The notes beneath the pieces were generated by a model that saw only the letters and a program-made list of their open reading frames with translations, made no database searches and was not told the DNA's origin. DNA of 64,000 nt, from NCBI GenBank assembly GCA_037951165.1, contig JBBDHG010000112.1:1078501-1142500 (forward strand), in the 5' to 3' direction. Source of the stretch: Lophius americanus. Lineage: Eukaryota > Chordata > Actinopteri > Lophiiformes > Lophiidae. Below, one piece after another: positions 38,349 to 50,251 of the stretch (position 1 is the stretch's first letter; each line of letters begins with the position of its first letter). The position numbers and the translations under genes are program-made.

Positions 38349-40147
38349 TTTGTTCCTGGCTCACATACTGTTTTTCTCGTCCACATCTCTCTTTGTTTTG
38401 GGGGCACAAGTTGGTACTTGTTCATCAAAATGCCTCTGATGCAATGTCTAAGCATCATTTTTCACCGTAGAAGCCACAGCTTGGCAGTGGGTGCTCGCGG
38501 AGCTGGCTTTGCTACTCAAGACTTTCCACAGCTATACTAACAAACAAATGCATTTTTCCGCTGGCAGTCCTCTTGGCAACGTGGCGCCATATTCTCTCTC
38601 CGGGGGTTTGTTCAGCAACTAAGCCGTTGACAAATCTTTAATCAGCCGAACATCTCCTCTGGATAAGCGTTTGTCTAAGAAATCAGAGAGAGGAGGCATC
38701 TCACTGTCCACTGTCTTTGCTGCCACCTGGCTTCATGCTACGCAGGTCTTGTTCCACGCTAAGCTTAAATGCACTGCCCACTATAACAGTGAAAGACAGG
38801 ACAGGTTGGTCCCTGAGATACAGAGAGCTTCTTCCTGCCAGCCAGCACTGCCCTGCCACCTACTTAGTTGATGTATCCTAAATTACCTGTAGGGAGCAAA
38901 ACTCTAAATAATAAGAAAATCATCTTTCTGAAATTGTAACCACAGTTGTGGGGGCTCACTGAATCCCAGAGATGGCACTTTCTGACAAAGATATTACATT
39001 ACATTTCTTCGGTGTAATAAGGGTAATTTTATTCTGTGAATTAATTTTACTACATTATTTTCAAGGAACGGGACTAGAATGAGAAGGGGCTAAAATTGTC
39101 ATTGTTTCTGCAGGTAAACATATATCTCTAGAATATTACGGAATGAGGACCATTTGGTTAAATATTAGCTTTTTATGGCCACCCAGTAACAATAATGATA
39201 TATTTATGTTCCAATGACAACTTTTACTTTTAACTGACTGGAGCAGAATCAAATTCTTGTTCCATATTGAATGGAATAAAATTTAAAAACATTCCAAAAA
39301 ATTTACATATTTTGTAGATTAGAATTTATATATGAAAATCCATACTGCATAAAATGAAGTAATCAGTAGATTAGTACAGGTCATTAGCTCACTTGGTTTT
39401 AAAACATTTTTGTGTGACACTACCTCGTAACCAAGCAGCAAATGAGGGATGCCGTTACAGACCATCTAACATTTAAAAAAGGAATTGTTAATTTTTCATT
39501 CTACTTGATTATAGTCTTAAAGTTATTTACCTCGCTCCATTTCTGAGCTGATGATCCCTCTGTTTCTGTTTTTCTGACACCTTTGTGTACGCCCCTCCTC
39601 CACTGCCTCTTCCTCAACCTCCTCTTCTTTTCATTCCTGCTGCCAAATTAAGTGTCAAACAGACAGGGAAGGCGGGTGGATGGCCCACATATTCTTATAG
39701 AAGGCCTACCGTATGGTACAGTACGTTCCAGTCTGTTCTCTGTTATTCCTTTCTCCCCTCTGCTCTGATACACCCTCCTGCCTGGGCTTATTAGCGTCTG
39801 ATTGGGTAGAGCTCCTGCACAGCTAGTAAGATCACCAAGCTGTCTGCTAATGGGTGGTCCTCAGTGGTATGGTGGTCTACAGTGGGTTCATGGTCATTGT
39901 CCAACAAACCCGCATCAATAAAATAATCTACCCGTACTTTTTTATGTGGTGTATGTTTATTTAAAACAATACATGAATTAAAAAATTAGTACAAAACAAA
40001 GTTTTATCTCAATTCTAGATGTCAATAAATAAATAAAGACCTGTTTACATTTTGTCCAAGGTTTTTTTCATTATATATGCAGCCTGCTCCTTATTTTTAT
40101 TTTATTCCATTACTTTTAGTTGTTTGTGGCCATTAGGTTGCAAAATA

Positions 40148-40162
40148 CCCCCCCCCCCCCCC
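40148..40162. repeat. Poly-C run
   Basis: Fifteen consecutive C residues; length is error-prone in sequencing. Confidence 0.9.
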
Positions 40163-43100
40163 AACGCAAGCATGTGTGTGTGCCTGTTGCTTGTCATGTA
40201 ACAGTGTTCCATAGCGGGCCTCCATTCATGCATGTGATCACCAACCGTCCTGTTGAGCCCTTACGTCATTCTGCGTTCCTGCATGGGCTCAAGTTACACT
40301 TTCACCCCGCACAGGCCCCTCCCACCACTTTTCTGGCCCTTCCCTTTCCCCCCTTTTGTCTACAACCTGTTACTCTCTGGCTCAATCTTATTCTATCTTT
40401 ACGGGTGCTCTTTGCCTCTCTTGTATCCCTAAACCTGAGAGTAAAGCGGTAGGAGGTGGCTCATTATTTTAAAGACACAGCTGCATTCGCAGCCAACCCG
40501 CAAACTACATAACAAGCCTCCACTCCTTTTCTTTCCCTCCCTCTCTATTCCCCCTTCCCCATCCCGATGACCCCCTCTCTCTCGGTCCTGTCAGTTGAAA
40601 ACAACACTCCATTTTGCAGGAGGAACTCCCAGCAGCACTGTCTAGTGCTTCCCCTTGTTGCCCACAAACATTTTTTCCTTTCAAATAAGACTTGTTACAT
40701 ATGAGCCTGCCTGTTGGGACATACAACATTAATGGGAAAAGGTCATGTTTGTGACCCTTGGTGTGTCTTCAAGATCATTGTGGGCTTTGGTGAATTGTAC
40801 TCTGGCCTGTATTTTGTTAGGTTGTCATATTGCACAATAAGTATCAGTTGGAGCTGCAGGCTGACAGCAAGAGGGTGGCCTTTAGGCCTGTGTGATGTGA
40901 CCAGGAGATAGTGCAAGAGGAGTAAAAAGGTGTAAGGTTGCTGTTATCGCTGAGAAAAACATCAGCTACTGCTTAGTGAAAGAAAAGTCTGTGTTTTGTT
41001 TTCTGATACAATATGTGTCAAATAAAGAGGGCGGGTGCGGCCAAGACAAACCTGGCTAGCTCGTGTGAATGAGGAGCTGTTATTTCAAACATTATTATCT
41101 GATGAGACACTGAACAGCTTTGATGGACTTATTGTCTTATTTTATGAGTTGCTGTTTGCTGCTGGGAGCGCAGACTACAATATGAAGTGTGCAGTGTTGA
41201 GCTTGCTTTGACTCGATTGTTTTAAATACTTCATGGAAGTAATTTTCTATTCAAACTAGAGTAGAATTTTTATCATGATACCACTTCATTCAACTATTAG
41301 AAACAGAAAAACTTATCATGGCATAATCATTGTACTATTAAAGTATGATTAAAATGTTGTAATATTTACTGATGTAATGTCAATATTTTAAAATCGAAAA
41401 TCACGCATAATTAGATGTCCACCTTTTCTTTGCGTAGTTGTTTCATACCTACACACTGACAAACAATGACACTTACCCTAATTCCAAAGTCCCCGCATCA
41501 TGTATTGTGCTATACGTTAACATGCCTTGCACTTGCTATAAAGGAGTGGGTAGTGGTAAAAAAAAGAAAAAACTATCTCAGACTTTAGACTTAGTCCAAT
41601 TTATAAGGCTGAAATATCTTCTGACAGCTGGCACTATCTTCCGCCACAAACAACTCCACGTTGTACGCTCAGCTTCCTCTGTCAGGATGACTGTTGAAAA
41701 TTTTGTTTGATATGGGAGAGTGTTTGACTTTTGGTTTTAAAACCGCAGTAATCAAATATGACTATAATGATGATTAATATGTGACATTTCAATAATGCTT
41801 TGATATTTACAGTTGTTATCATTAAACCAGTAACCCCTTAATCCCTACCCCGAATCCTATTCCTTTTAAAAAGGAAGACATTTCTATTTATCTTATTACC
41901 TTGGGATAAATTTGACTTTGACTTCAACTTCAATTTACTTTTTTAGCATCAGGATAGATCACGCCTGTTGCCAACATGCTGTTGTTTATGAAACAACATC
42001 GCTATCTGGCCCTACAAAGACATAAATTAAACTGTTCCATCAACGCGCTGCTGCTCAGAATTTGTTCCGAAGTTATCAGCATATTTATCCCTTTTACCAT
42101 TAACAGAATGGGAATTTTTTGGGTAGCTTATATCTTGGAGAATGATAGTGGCTAATTCCAACTCAATAGTAGCAGTCCACTGCGAAGACTTTTGTATGAT
42201 ATATTTCCTACTAGGATCGGTTATTTCTTAAAATGGGCGCAAAGGGATTGTGGCACTTTGAGTGTAATAAATTAGAGAATATGGCAGTGGGTGGAAAGCA
42301 GATTTGGGTTCACACCATTGAGAAGCACTGAAGACACAGTGATATAGTGTTATCAGGTATGTGTCTGTATCTTCGATTGAAGAGCTACAGAAAGAGACAG
42401 TTGTAAGATTGGTTTTGTGATAAAAACCAAGGGACAATATTTTTGTTTTCAAACTAAATATTTTGAACACATATTTGTGTCTATTCATGGCAGTTAATAT
42501 TTAATTTGAGCAGTTTTTCTTGCATATTTTGCACTTTGCTTGACCTTTTCTAAAATGGAGAGCATTCTTGGGAGTCTGACAAATATTTAATTATAAATAC
42601 CATCCCCCAAGAATGTTATCAATAACTAATGTTATAGTTGTTTTTACCATTTGTTTTGTTTCATTATGGCAGGTTGATACAGTGCATGCTTGGTCAGGAG
42701 AAGTAAACAAATTATTATATGTTCTTTTGTCCAAGATAGTCAAGTATTATTTCAGGAAGTATTTAAGTAAATATGTTGAAGTGTATGTTCACCATGTTCA
42801 AACACTAACCATAGCCTCATTGTAAACAATTCTCTTTCAAATTCAACAACAGTTTGATGGTGTGTTGACAGCTTAGCATGCTTGTATAAGTATGTTATCT
42901 TGAGGTGAAATGATTAATTATCTCTAGTATTTTTGTAAATGCTGCACAATTATTCATATGAAAAACAGCATTTTATTACTTTTGTTAAGCCACAGCAGTG
43001 TACCTTTTTTCTTTGAACATGTTAAGTAACATCTCCCCAATGAATTCTTAGTGTATTTGTGTGTGTTCTTGTATTTGCATGTCAAAGTGTTTGTGTTTAT

Positions 43101-43272
43101 GTGTGTGTTTGCACCATTGTACAGCAGCTAAAGAGTATGAATGAGCATGGATAAGCAGTTTGCTTCCAGGCTTCATTTCTTTTAACACTTTCATGCCTGC
43201 TTCATTCAGATCAGACAGTGCCATTCAGTCATTTTTGTCTCTGGAGAAATGACCAAGAATGGAATGACTGTA

Positions 43273-43276
<4 letters not shown>

Positions 43277-43305
<29 letters not shown>
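43277..43305. repeat. (TG)n microsatellite
   Basis: Perfect TG dinucleotides, about 350 bp before the exon 2 acceptor. Confidence 0.95.
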
Positions 43306-43307
<2 letters not shown>

Positions 43308-43656
43308 TAGTAGAGAGAGTGAGCAAAAGACAGGGAGAGGGTATTTTCAGCCATCTAGATTGTAGAGGGGACTTTTATGAGGATGCTTCATGAATGGTCT
43401 CACGGTATAAAAGGGAAAAAGAAACACTTTTCGATGTTAATATCCGGTTATTTAATACTGTAGCAAATCAGAGATGACTATTAAGGTTGTTACTGTATGC
43501 TGGATTTACTCTGCTTGTGAGTGATAAAATATCTCTCGATTGATATCTTAATTTAACTAAGTATGTATGTAAAATTATTGTCAATATTAATAACAGTGTT
43601 TTTAATGCTTGTATATTATTACTTATGACATCAACCTTTCTTTTCTATCCTTCCAG

Positions 43657-44205
43657 TCTGCCAGAGCAAGGACATCCGTAACAATGTGACCAACCTCCAA
43701 TCCTTGGAGTCATGCACTATCATCGAGGGTCACCTGAAGATTTTGCTAATGTTTAAGACTAAAACTGAGGACTTCAGAGGTCTCAGCTACCCAAAACTTC
43801 GAGTGGTGACCGACTACGTGTTGCTGTTCAGGGTCTACGGCCTTGAAAGCCTCAGTGATCTCTTCCCCAACTTGACAGTGATCCGTGGAAATAATCTCTT
43901 CTTCAACTACGCTCTTGTTATTTACGAAATGCTGCAGCTGAAGGAATTGGGTCTCCACAGTCTCATGAATATCACCCGTGGTGCTGTGAGGATTGAGAAG
44001 AATCCAGACCTGTGCTATCTGGCAACCCTTGACTGGTCCAAGATCCTGGATTTGGTAGAGGTTAACTACATTGTAGCCAATAAGCATCATAGAGAGTGTG
44101 GAGATGTGTGTCCTGGCACGGCCCAAGGTCAGACCATCTGCCCACAGAACACCATCAACGGACACTTCAGGGGACGGTGCTGGTCACAGAACCACTGCCA
44201 GAGAA
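43657..44205 (+). CDS. insr: Insulin receptor exon 2 (L1 domain, start of Cys-rich region)
   Basis: The insulin receptor is a disulfide-linked tetrameric receptor tyrosine kinase at the plasma membrane. This exon of 549 nt gives about 183 residues, the size expected for exon 2 of INSR/IGF1R genes. Blocks seen: DIRNNVTNL, IIEGHLKILLMFKT, EDFRGLSYPKL, LLFRVYGLESLSDLFPNLT, LFFNYALVIYEM, LMNITRGAVRIEKNPDLCY, LATLDWSKILD, ECGDVCPGTA and GRCWSQNHCQ. Insulin-contact residues of human L1 are kept (Arg and Asn of IRNN, the Phe of LLMFKT, the Phe of LLFRV). N-glycosylation sites NVT, NLT and NIT are kept. RNN, MFKT-EDFR and RVYGLES favour INSR over IGF1R. The acceptor is TATCCTTCCAG and the donor GTAAGT at 44206; it ends phase 1. 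insra versus insrb is not resolved. Confidence 0.96.
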
Positions 44206-44625
44206 GTAAGTCTTTGTGTGTTTTAATGCAAATAGAATAAAAACCTCCTCTTCATAACTGGAATTCACGAGATAATTGTTTGGTTTTTAAGTTTCATTCA
44301 GTATCAACAGTTATACCGTTATCCAGATAGTTACATATCAATAAATTCATGGCTGCATTATTAGAAGGAACTGCTAATGTTTAATAGGCACATTAAGTGG
44401 TACAAACTTGTCAAAATGTAGACACATGTGAGCTAAACATAGCGGTATTGAAGTTGTATACCACAAGTGGTTAAATGAGCCCATGGAAAAATCATACTTC
44501 ATGTTAACATCCATCTATAGTGTCAGGTTAAAAAATTACCTGCTTTACGCAGATTAAAAAATATCTAGCTGCCAGGTAAATCTCCAACTGTCAGCGTTTA
44601 TGCTCACCAAGTGAACATTCAGACC

Positions 44626-44669
44626 CACACACACACACACGCACACACATACACAAGCATGCAGGCGCG

Positions 44670-44700
<31 letters not shown>
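44626..44700. repeat. Compound (CA)n microsatellite
   Basis: CA dinucleotides interrupted by GCGC, CATGCAGG and AAAC segments, about 420 bp after exon 2. Confidence 0.9.
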
Positions 44701-44702
<2 letters not shown>

Positions 44703-47335
44703 TTATATATAGAAGTAGAAAGATGTGTTTATTGCCTTCTTTAAATTACAATGTTGCATCTTTACAGAATATGTTGCTTGTCCTTAAACAGAGACAAACA
44801 GTAATGAGAATATAAAATGGAGATTCTTTTACACTGAAATCCACTGAAATTACTTATTCTTCATTCTAAACGGCGTTTATGAAATGAGGTAGCTTTTAAA
44901 GATGCTGCGTTTAATCTTTGGTGGAATCTAGCAGTGAAGTTCCAGACTGCAACCGATATTATAGATCAGCTTACTCCAAGAATCTGTGGTGGTCTTCAAG
45001 TTTCAAAATGGTGATCTCTGTAAAACGATTTTGAATACAAGATAACAAATCGTATTATTTGGAGCCAGTGTTTGGTTTGTCCAGTTAGGTTACTGTACTA
45101 ACATGGCAGCACAACGTTGTGTTGAAGTGGACCTGCTCTCCTTTAAGATTTAAAAAACTTTTTCTAAGCTTATGTTACAACGTAATTCCTATTTTCAGCA
45201 GATTATATATTTACAAAAATATAGTTATAAGGGTAATCAAAGTAATAAATACTTTATTCGTTTTGATTAAATAATTGATATTAATTGATTGATTTAAAAA
45301 AACTGTTGCAATTAAAATAATTCACGTGTGAGTGCACATTTAATTGCACTCCGTGACCTTATATGTTGGTTAACACATTACTTCCTCAGTAGCTGAAACA
45401 TGATTGATTCAGTCATTCTATTTATTAAATTACTCACTGACCAAAATCAATTTGAATTCAAACATTTTTAAATGGTTTTCATAGAAAATATTAATATATG
45501 CATTTCATTTCATGTGGCATTAAAAGGTATTAGAAGAAGGGGCCCTTCAGGTGTTGCAACATTTCCCTGACCCTACCTCGACCCCTGAAACCTTTGCCTC
45601 TTTACCTCGGGACTCTCCATTTTTTTCACCCCAACCTCCCTTCAACCATGTAGCCCCACCTCTTAAAAGTTTTCAGTTCATGTGATGAAAGATGCATGGC
45701 AAATAGGTGAAAAGCACACTGCCCATATTGTAGAACTGTTCAAATAGTTTAAACCAACCACTTATAATTACATTATTATTGACAAATAATTATTGCATGT
45801 ATATTTTTTCCATTCCCTTCTGTTTTGTTTTTAAGAAGCAATATTCATGCATTGTCTGGCTCATTCAACCTTTTCTCGGCCAAGTGTGGAGGTGATTGGT
45901 GGAATTTTTAGGAACAACAGGGCACTCAAAGACACACACAAGCCACTCTCCAATTATTGTGGAAGGATGTGTAAATGGAAACTGCTGCGTTGTTTTGTTG
46001 AGTTTTTACAGGGTTTCTCTTCACTTGGTGCTGAGCCAAGGGACAGGCTGCATTCTCCTATTTTAATCTTACACATGCTCCTTCCAAGCATGTTTAAGGA
46101 ACACACTTACTCACATTACTCTGTATGTGATTGAGTGTGTTTGTTGTTTGTGTGAGACATGTTTAAGTATGCGGGACCCCCTTAAGTAATTTGTTGGCAA
46201 TCAAAACTGCCTGGATTGAGATCTAACATTCATTGCCCAAGGCTTTTTTTCCTAAGTTTTTATGAGTTTGTGTGTGTGTGTGTGCAAATATGTGTTTGTT
46301 ATATAGTATATGAGCTCTCTGTATCTTTAGAGCTTTTTGAAGCTAGCTTTTTTGGTGTTGAAGCCCACCCAGTAAGGAGCTTCGCAGCTATATCAAGCTT
46401 TCACCTGGTTGCTTGATTGAATATTGATTGAATATTTGATTTGATTGGTTGCTTGCCTTTCATACGGACAACAGAACTGCAACAGTGTGTTTTAAGGGTT
46501 GTAGTCTATTTTATATAGATTGTATTGTGCCAAAGAGTAGGGAATTGTCACAGATGATGTATTTTTTTTAAGGTAGCGGGTCTTCCAAAATGGAATCCCT
46601 CATTTAAGAAGTAGTCTTTTTGCAGTCCTGCAGGCGCTGTTCTGCTGCTGAACCAGTATATTGATCTCTTTTGAAAAACAGAATTTTTAAATTACAGACA
46701 GTGAGTATAAAAATGCTCAAAACTCAATGTTGAAATACTTTTATAGCAAGAATAAGGAAAAGCTGGAAGCACTTGAGATGAAGCTGAAGGTTGGCAGGTC
46801 TAAGATTAGAGGTGTACCAATCGATCCTTGCTTTGATGAAATCAGCAATCTACCGAGCAGCGTAACTGGTGGCCGGTGTGCTGTTGACACGAATGCATGG
46901 TACACTCACACCAAGCATGAGCTACAATGGCTCTAAAACATCTCACTTGTAAACCACAAAACACAAAGCTCGGAATTTGTAACACCAGTAAAGACAAAAT
47001 CAACTATTGAGGAACAACCCCGCAAACGTTCAGCATATCAAACTTAATGATATACTTCAAATGTAATCAGCTAGATGAACATAGCATGGTAACAAGCTCA
47101 CGTTAACAGAGTGGTGATAGCTAGTGGAAGTTTAAAGCTAGTCCCAAGCCAGCTGTATATATGCATCTATGCTGTCATTTATGGTTTTAAAACTCTTATA
47201 CGAAAGGAACTGCGGTGGAACAACCACAAAAGCCTTTGGCACAACAAACTTAATCACACACTTCAAATTTAATCACCACTATGAACAGCAAGTTGAGAAG
47301 ATAATATTACTCAATTATGTTTAATAAAGAAAATA

Positions 47336-47405
47336 AATCAGTATTGGCTGGTAAGACTTTACAAAAATTGGTAATCGGTGATCGGTCAAGAAACATGCAA
47401 TAATT
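47336..47405. repeat. hAT-like repeat fragment (weak)
   Basis: CAGTATTGGCTGGTAAGAC, then AATTGGTAATCGGTGATCGG and GAAACATGCAAT. This resembles the conserved core of a fish DNA-transposon family by recall. Single copy, low support. Confidence 0.35.
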
Positions 47406-47904
47406 TTTCTTTCTAAGATAGTTTAAAAGATAATTCTTGGATAACTAGAATAATAAGATAAGAGGAGTAATTGCATCTTCTTTACCCATGTCTGCACTTG
47501 AATATTCAGATGAATAATATGGCAAAACGGTGGTGATATTAAAATTAATGGTTCAGATGAACAGTTTGAAATCCGTGTACTCCCATTAAAAAAAAAACAG
47601 TCTTTCATAAGCCGTATATTAACCTTAAGGTTCAGTGTTTAAAAATTTGGGGGTATCTCCTTGAGCACATTGTATATATTACTCCTTACTATGTTTTTGT
47701 CAGCATTTAATCACTTTCATATACTGTAAGTTTTTTTTTTAACATGAGCTTACAAAAATCCAGAGGGAGTGGGTCCTCTTCCATAGAAGCCACATGATGG
47801 TAGCCTGAAAGACAGACCTAACACTTGCTCCTTTAAGGTCTTTTGCGTTTTAAATCCGGAACACTAAAAAGACTAAGTTGTTAAAGGTTATCTATTTTCA
47901 ACAT

Positions 47905-48155
47905 GGCTGGAGCCCTTCCTTGATCTAGGTGTGGGGCTCAGTGGGCTGACCACAAGCGCTGAAGTGGAAGGCGCAGGAGACAGCCGGCTACAGATGATTG
48001 AGAGATAATCAAAGTGTTTGTTGGAGTTGTCGGTAGAATTCTTGGCCGGCAATAACTCAGACATTAATTGGTTGATCTGCATGAACTTTTCCTTACCCTA
48101 GGGTACTTTTGTGCTTTGACAAAGGTTTGAACTCTCTGAGTACTTTTTCTAGTTT
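47905..48155 (+). repeat. Dispersed repeat family B, copy 2 (3' half only)
   Basis: Shares with the reverse complement of 62331-62805 the blocks GGGGCTCAGTGGGCT, GCTGAAGTGGAAGGC, TGTTGGAGTTGTCGGTAGA, AACTCAGACATTAAT, and the end TTTTTCTAGTTT. The 5' half seen in copies 1 and 3 is missing. Confidence 0.7.
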
Positions 48156-50180
48156 GGAAAGCAAACACAAAACTGAGCGGTGCATTTGCAAATGATAGGT
48201 AAAGAAACACAAAGTACAGAGAGACATGTTGTAGAGAGAAAGGAAGTAATGGTAATATTCACATTTGAGAGAATTGGGAATGGGAACAAACAGCCAATCT
48301 CCTGTTTAGACAAGGCTATGTTGGTCGCTGAGGCCTGGCTCACTGTGTTCAGCCTCACAGACACCAACGCTGTGCTTGCACAACCTACACGCACAAAAGC
48401 ACACACAGACAAGAGGAGAGAAAGCAATTTCAGGTCAAGGTTCACTGTGCCTGCACCTACGTGCTTTGTTGTTTGCCACGATTGTTTTCAGGCACTCAAC
48501 CAAACACATTGCCACATAGAAAAAATACTCTCTCACCATTACACATACCCAAATTCAGACACAATTACAATCAGGCAGGTTAAACCTGCATTGGTGGTTG
48601 AACTTTATCTCCACAGAGCTACATTGATAGTCAGATGAGTCAAGTCTGTCTTAAAACAACACTAACATGTCAACATCTACGTCAAAATCCAAACAAACAA
48701 ACAACTTACATCCGATTACTCCCACAGAGAAGAGGGTAATCGGACATTCATATAAAGTTCTTACTGTTTCTAAATATGGGTGGAAAATGAAATCTAAGTA
48801 ATCGTTGTGTGTAGTTTTGGGCCTGCTCCAACTCTGACCCAGCTGCTTTTCCACTGAGAGGGGACACAGGCTAGAAACACTATCATCTGAGGTCTTCTTC
48901 CTCTCTGGAATTAACTTGGCTGCCAGGAAGTAGAAGCTTGTTTTACTGATAACTAAATCACTCTTACACAGGGTAAAAAGTACTAAACTAGTATTAGAAT
49001 GCATCTAATACGTACCATTTTAGTTCACACCAGCATTAGAGCTAGGGCTACTATTACAGCTAATATTATTGTCCCGCTGCTTTATTTCAGTTATTTATCA
49101 CAGTTGTTTACCTTAAAATCAACAGGAAATTGGTTCTCTTCTAAAATCTTTTGTTGTCATCCTTTAAATTCAGTCAGGGAAAAATCGTAGTGCAAACACT
49201 TGAGTTATTGTAAATGAATCGCTTCCTCGATCTGTCAATGTTCCAGTGTCTGGTAAGCAAATTGTGAGTGATAGGATCTTGATTGTGATGCAATATCATA
49301 CAAAGAATAGACTTTGTGTGCCATGAGTCATCTGTTCTCATCCCTTTCTCATTTTTTATGCAAGTTCCTCTTAGATGCTATCCATCTGTGATAGTGAAAG
49401 CTTTTCAATGGTTGTTTACATTTCACTAACACACACACACTCAAGCTGACACACACAGGTCCATGAATTACCATGAATATCTTATGGAGTTTAGAAACTG
49501 AAGAATTGAGAGATTGAATAGCAACAGTGCCCTTAAGTTTCCTTCCTAGATGCTAGCATCCTTGTTAACACATCAAAATTAGCGCTGAAAGCCGGCATTA
49601 TTTATGTGAGTGCAAAACTGTGTTGGAGCGTGTATTTCCCTCTACCCGCTCAATTCCTTAAGTGCAAGCCCAGCACCCCAAGGGATCTGGGATACACTTA
49701 TCTCCCTCCTCCAGCTCATCAATGAAAAGGAACTCCCACATCCTGTTCTACTCACACATTTAGATATACACAAACGCAATGAATACACACTTGCACAGAG
49801 AGCCAAGTGCAGCACAAGCATACACACAGTGACACAGCAGCCCACTATTGTAACAGATAGGAATATACGTAGCATAGTATGAAAGGATAAGAGAGATATT
49901 GAACTTATTTTGATGAATAAGGATAAAGTGGTATTGAGGGACACTAATACATCCTCCCTTTAAAAGTAATGCATGATTCTCTCTCTGTATCATTGAGTGG
50001 TTACTACTTGTTTTTCTTTTGGTGGAAGGTATACTAAAAGCAAGGGATTATTATTGTGTGAAAGGACTTCCTCATTACTTCCTGCCTTTCTCTAAACCAC
50101 TTACTACTGCCAAGTTCTACAACTGGGCCCTGGGGGTGTTGGCGTGGGCGTGAACACGTATTGGAGCCAATAGCAACAAC

Positions 50181-50251
50181 TTTCCGACGGCAGGCTTCGC
50201 AGATTGGATCTTTTAGCAGCATTTTCCAATAGTAAGCTTTGCATATTGGAT
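50181..50251 (+). repeat. Diverged 29-bp direct duplication
   Basis: 50181-50209 and 50223-50251 align at 22 of 29 positions (TTTCC....GC.T.GCA.ATTGGAT). Six of the seven differences are transitions. No known family recognised. Confidence 0.5.

Larger units (their letters stand above)
24510..43656 (+). other. insr: insr intron 1 (19.1 kb)
   Basis: GT (24510) to AG (43656). No exon of another gene is recognised on either strand. It contains family A copy 3, family B copy 1, family C fragments at 29.6 and 30.9 kb, a retroelement scrap at 29.04 kb, an L2/CR1-like LINE remnant on the minus strand at 34.65-35.37 kb, and several simple repeats. A long first intron is usual in vertebrate INSR and IGF1R genes. 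Confidence 0.85.

Noticed and set aside
43746..44165. 139-codon minus-strand open frame
   Set aside because: Antisense shadow of insr exon 2, whose plus-strand translation is strongly conserved.
46727..46936. Lys/Glu-rich open frame that might be a transposase scrap
   Set aside because: Short and unrecognised; no transposase motif could be named, so not called.
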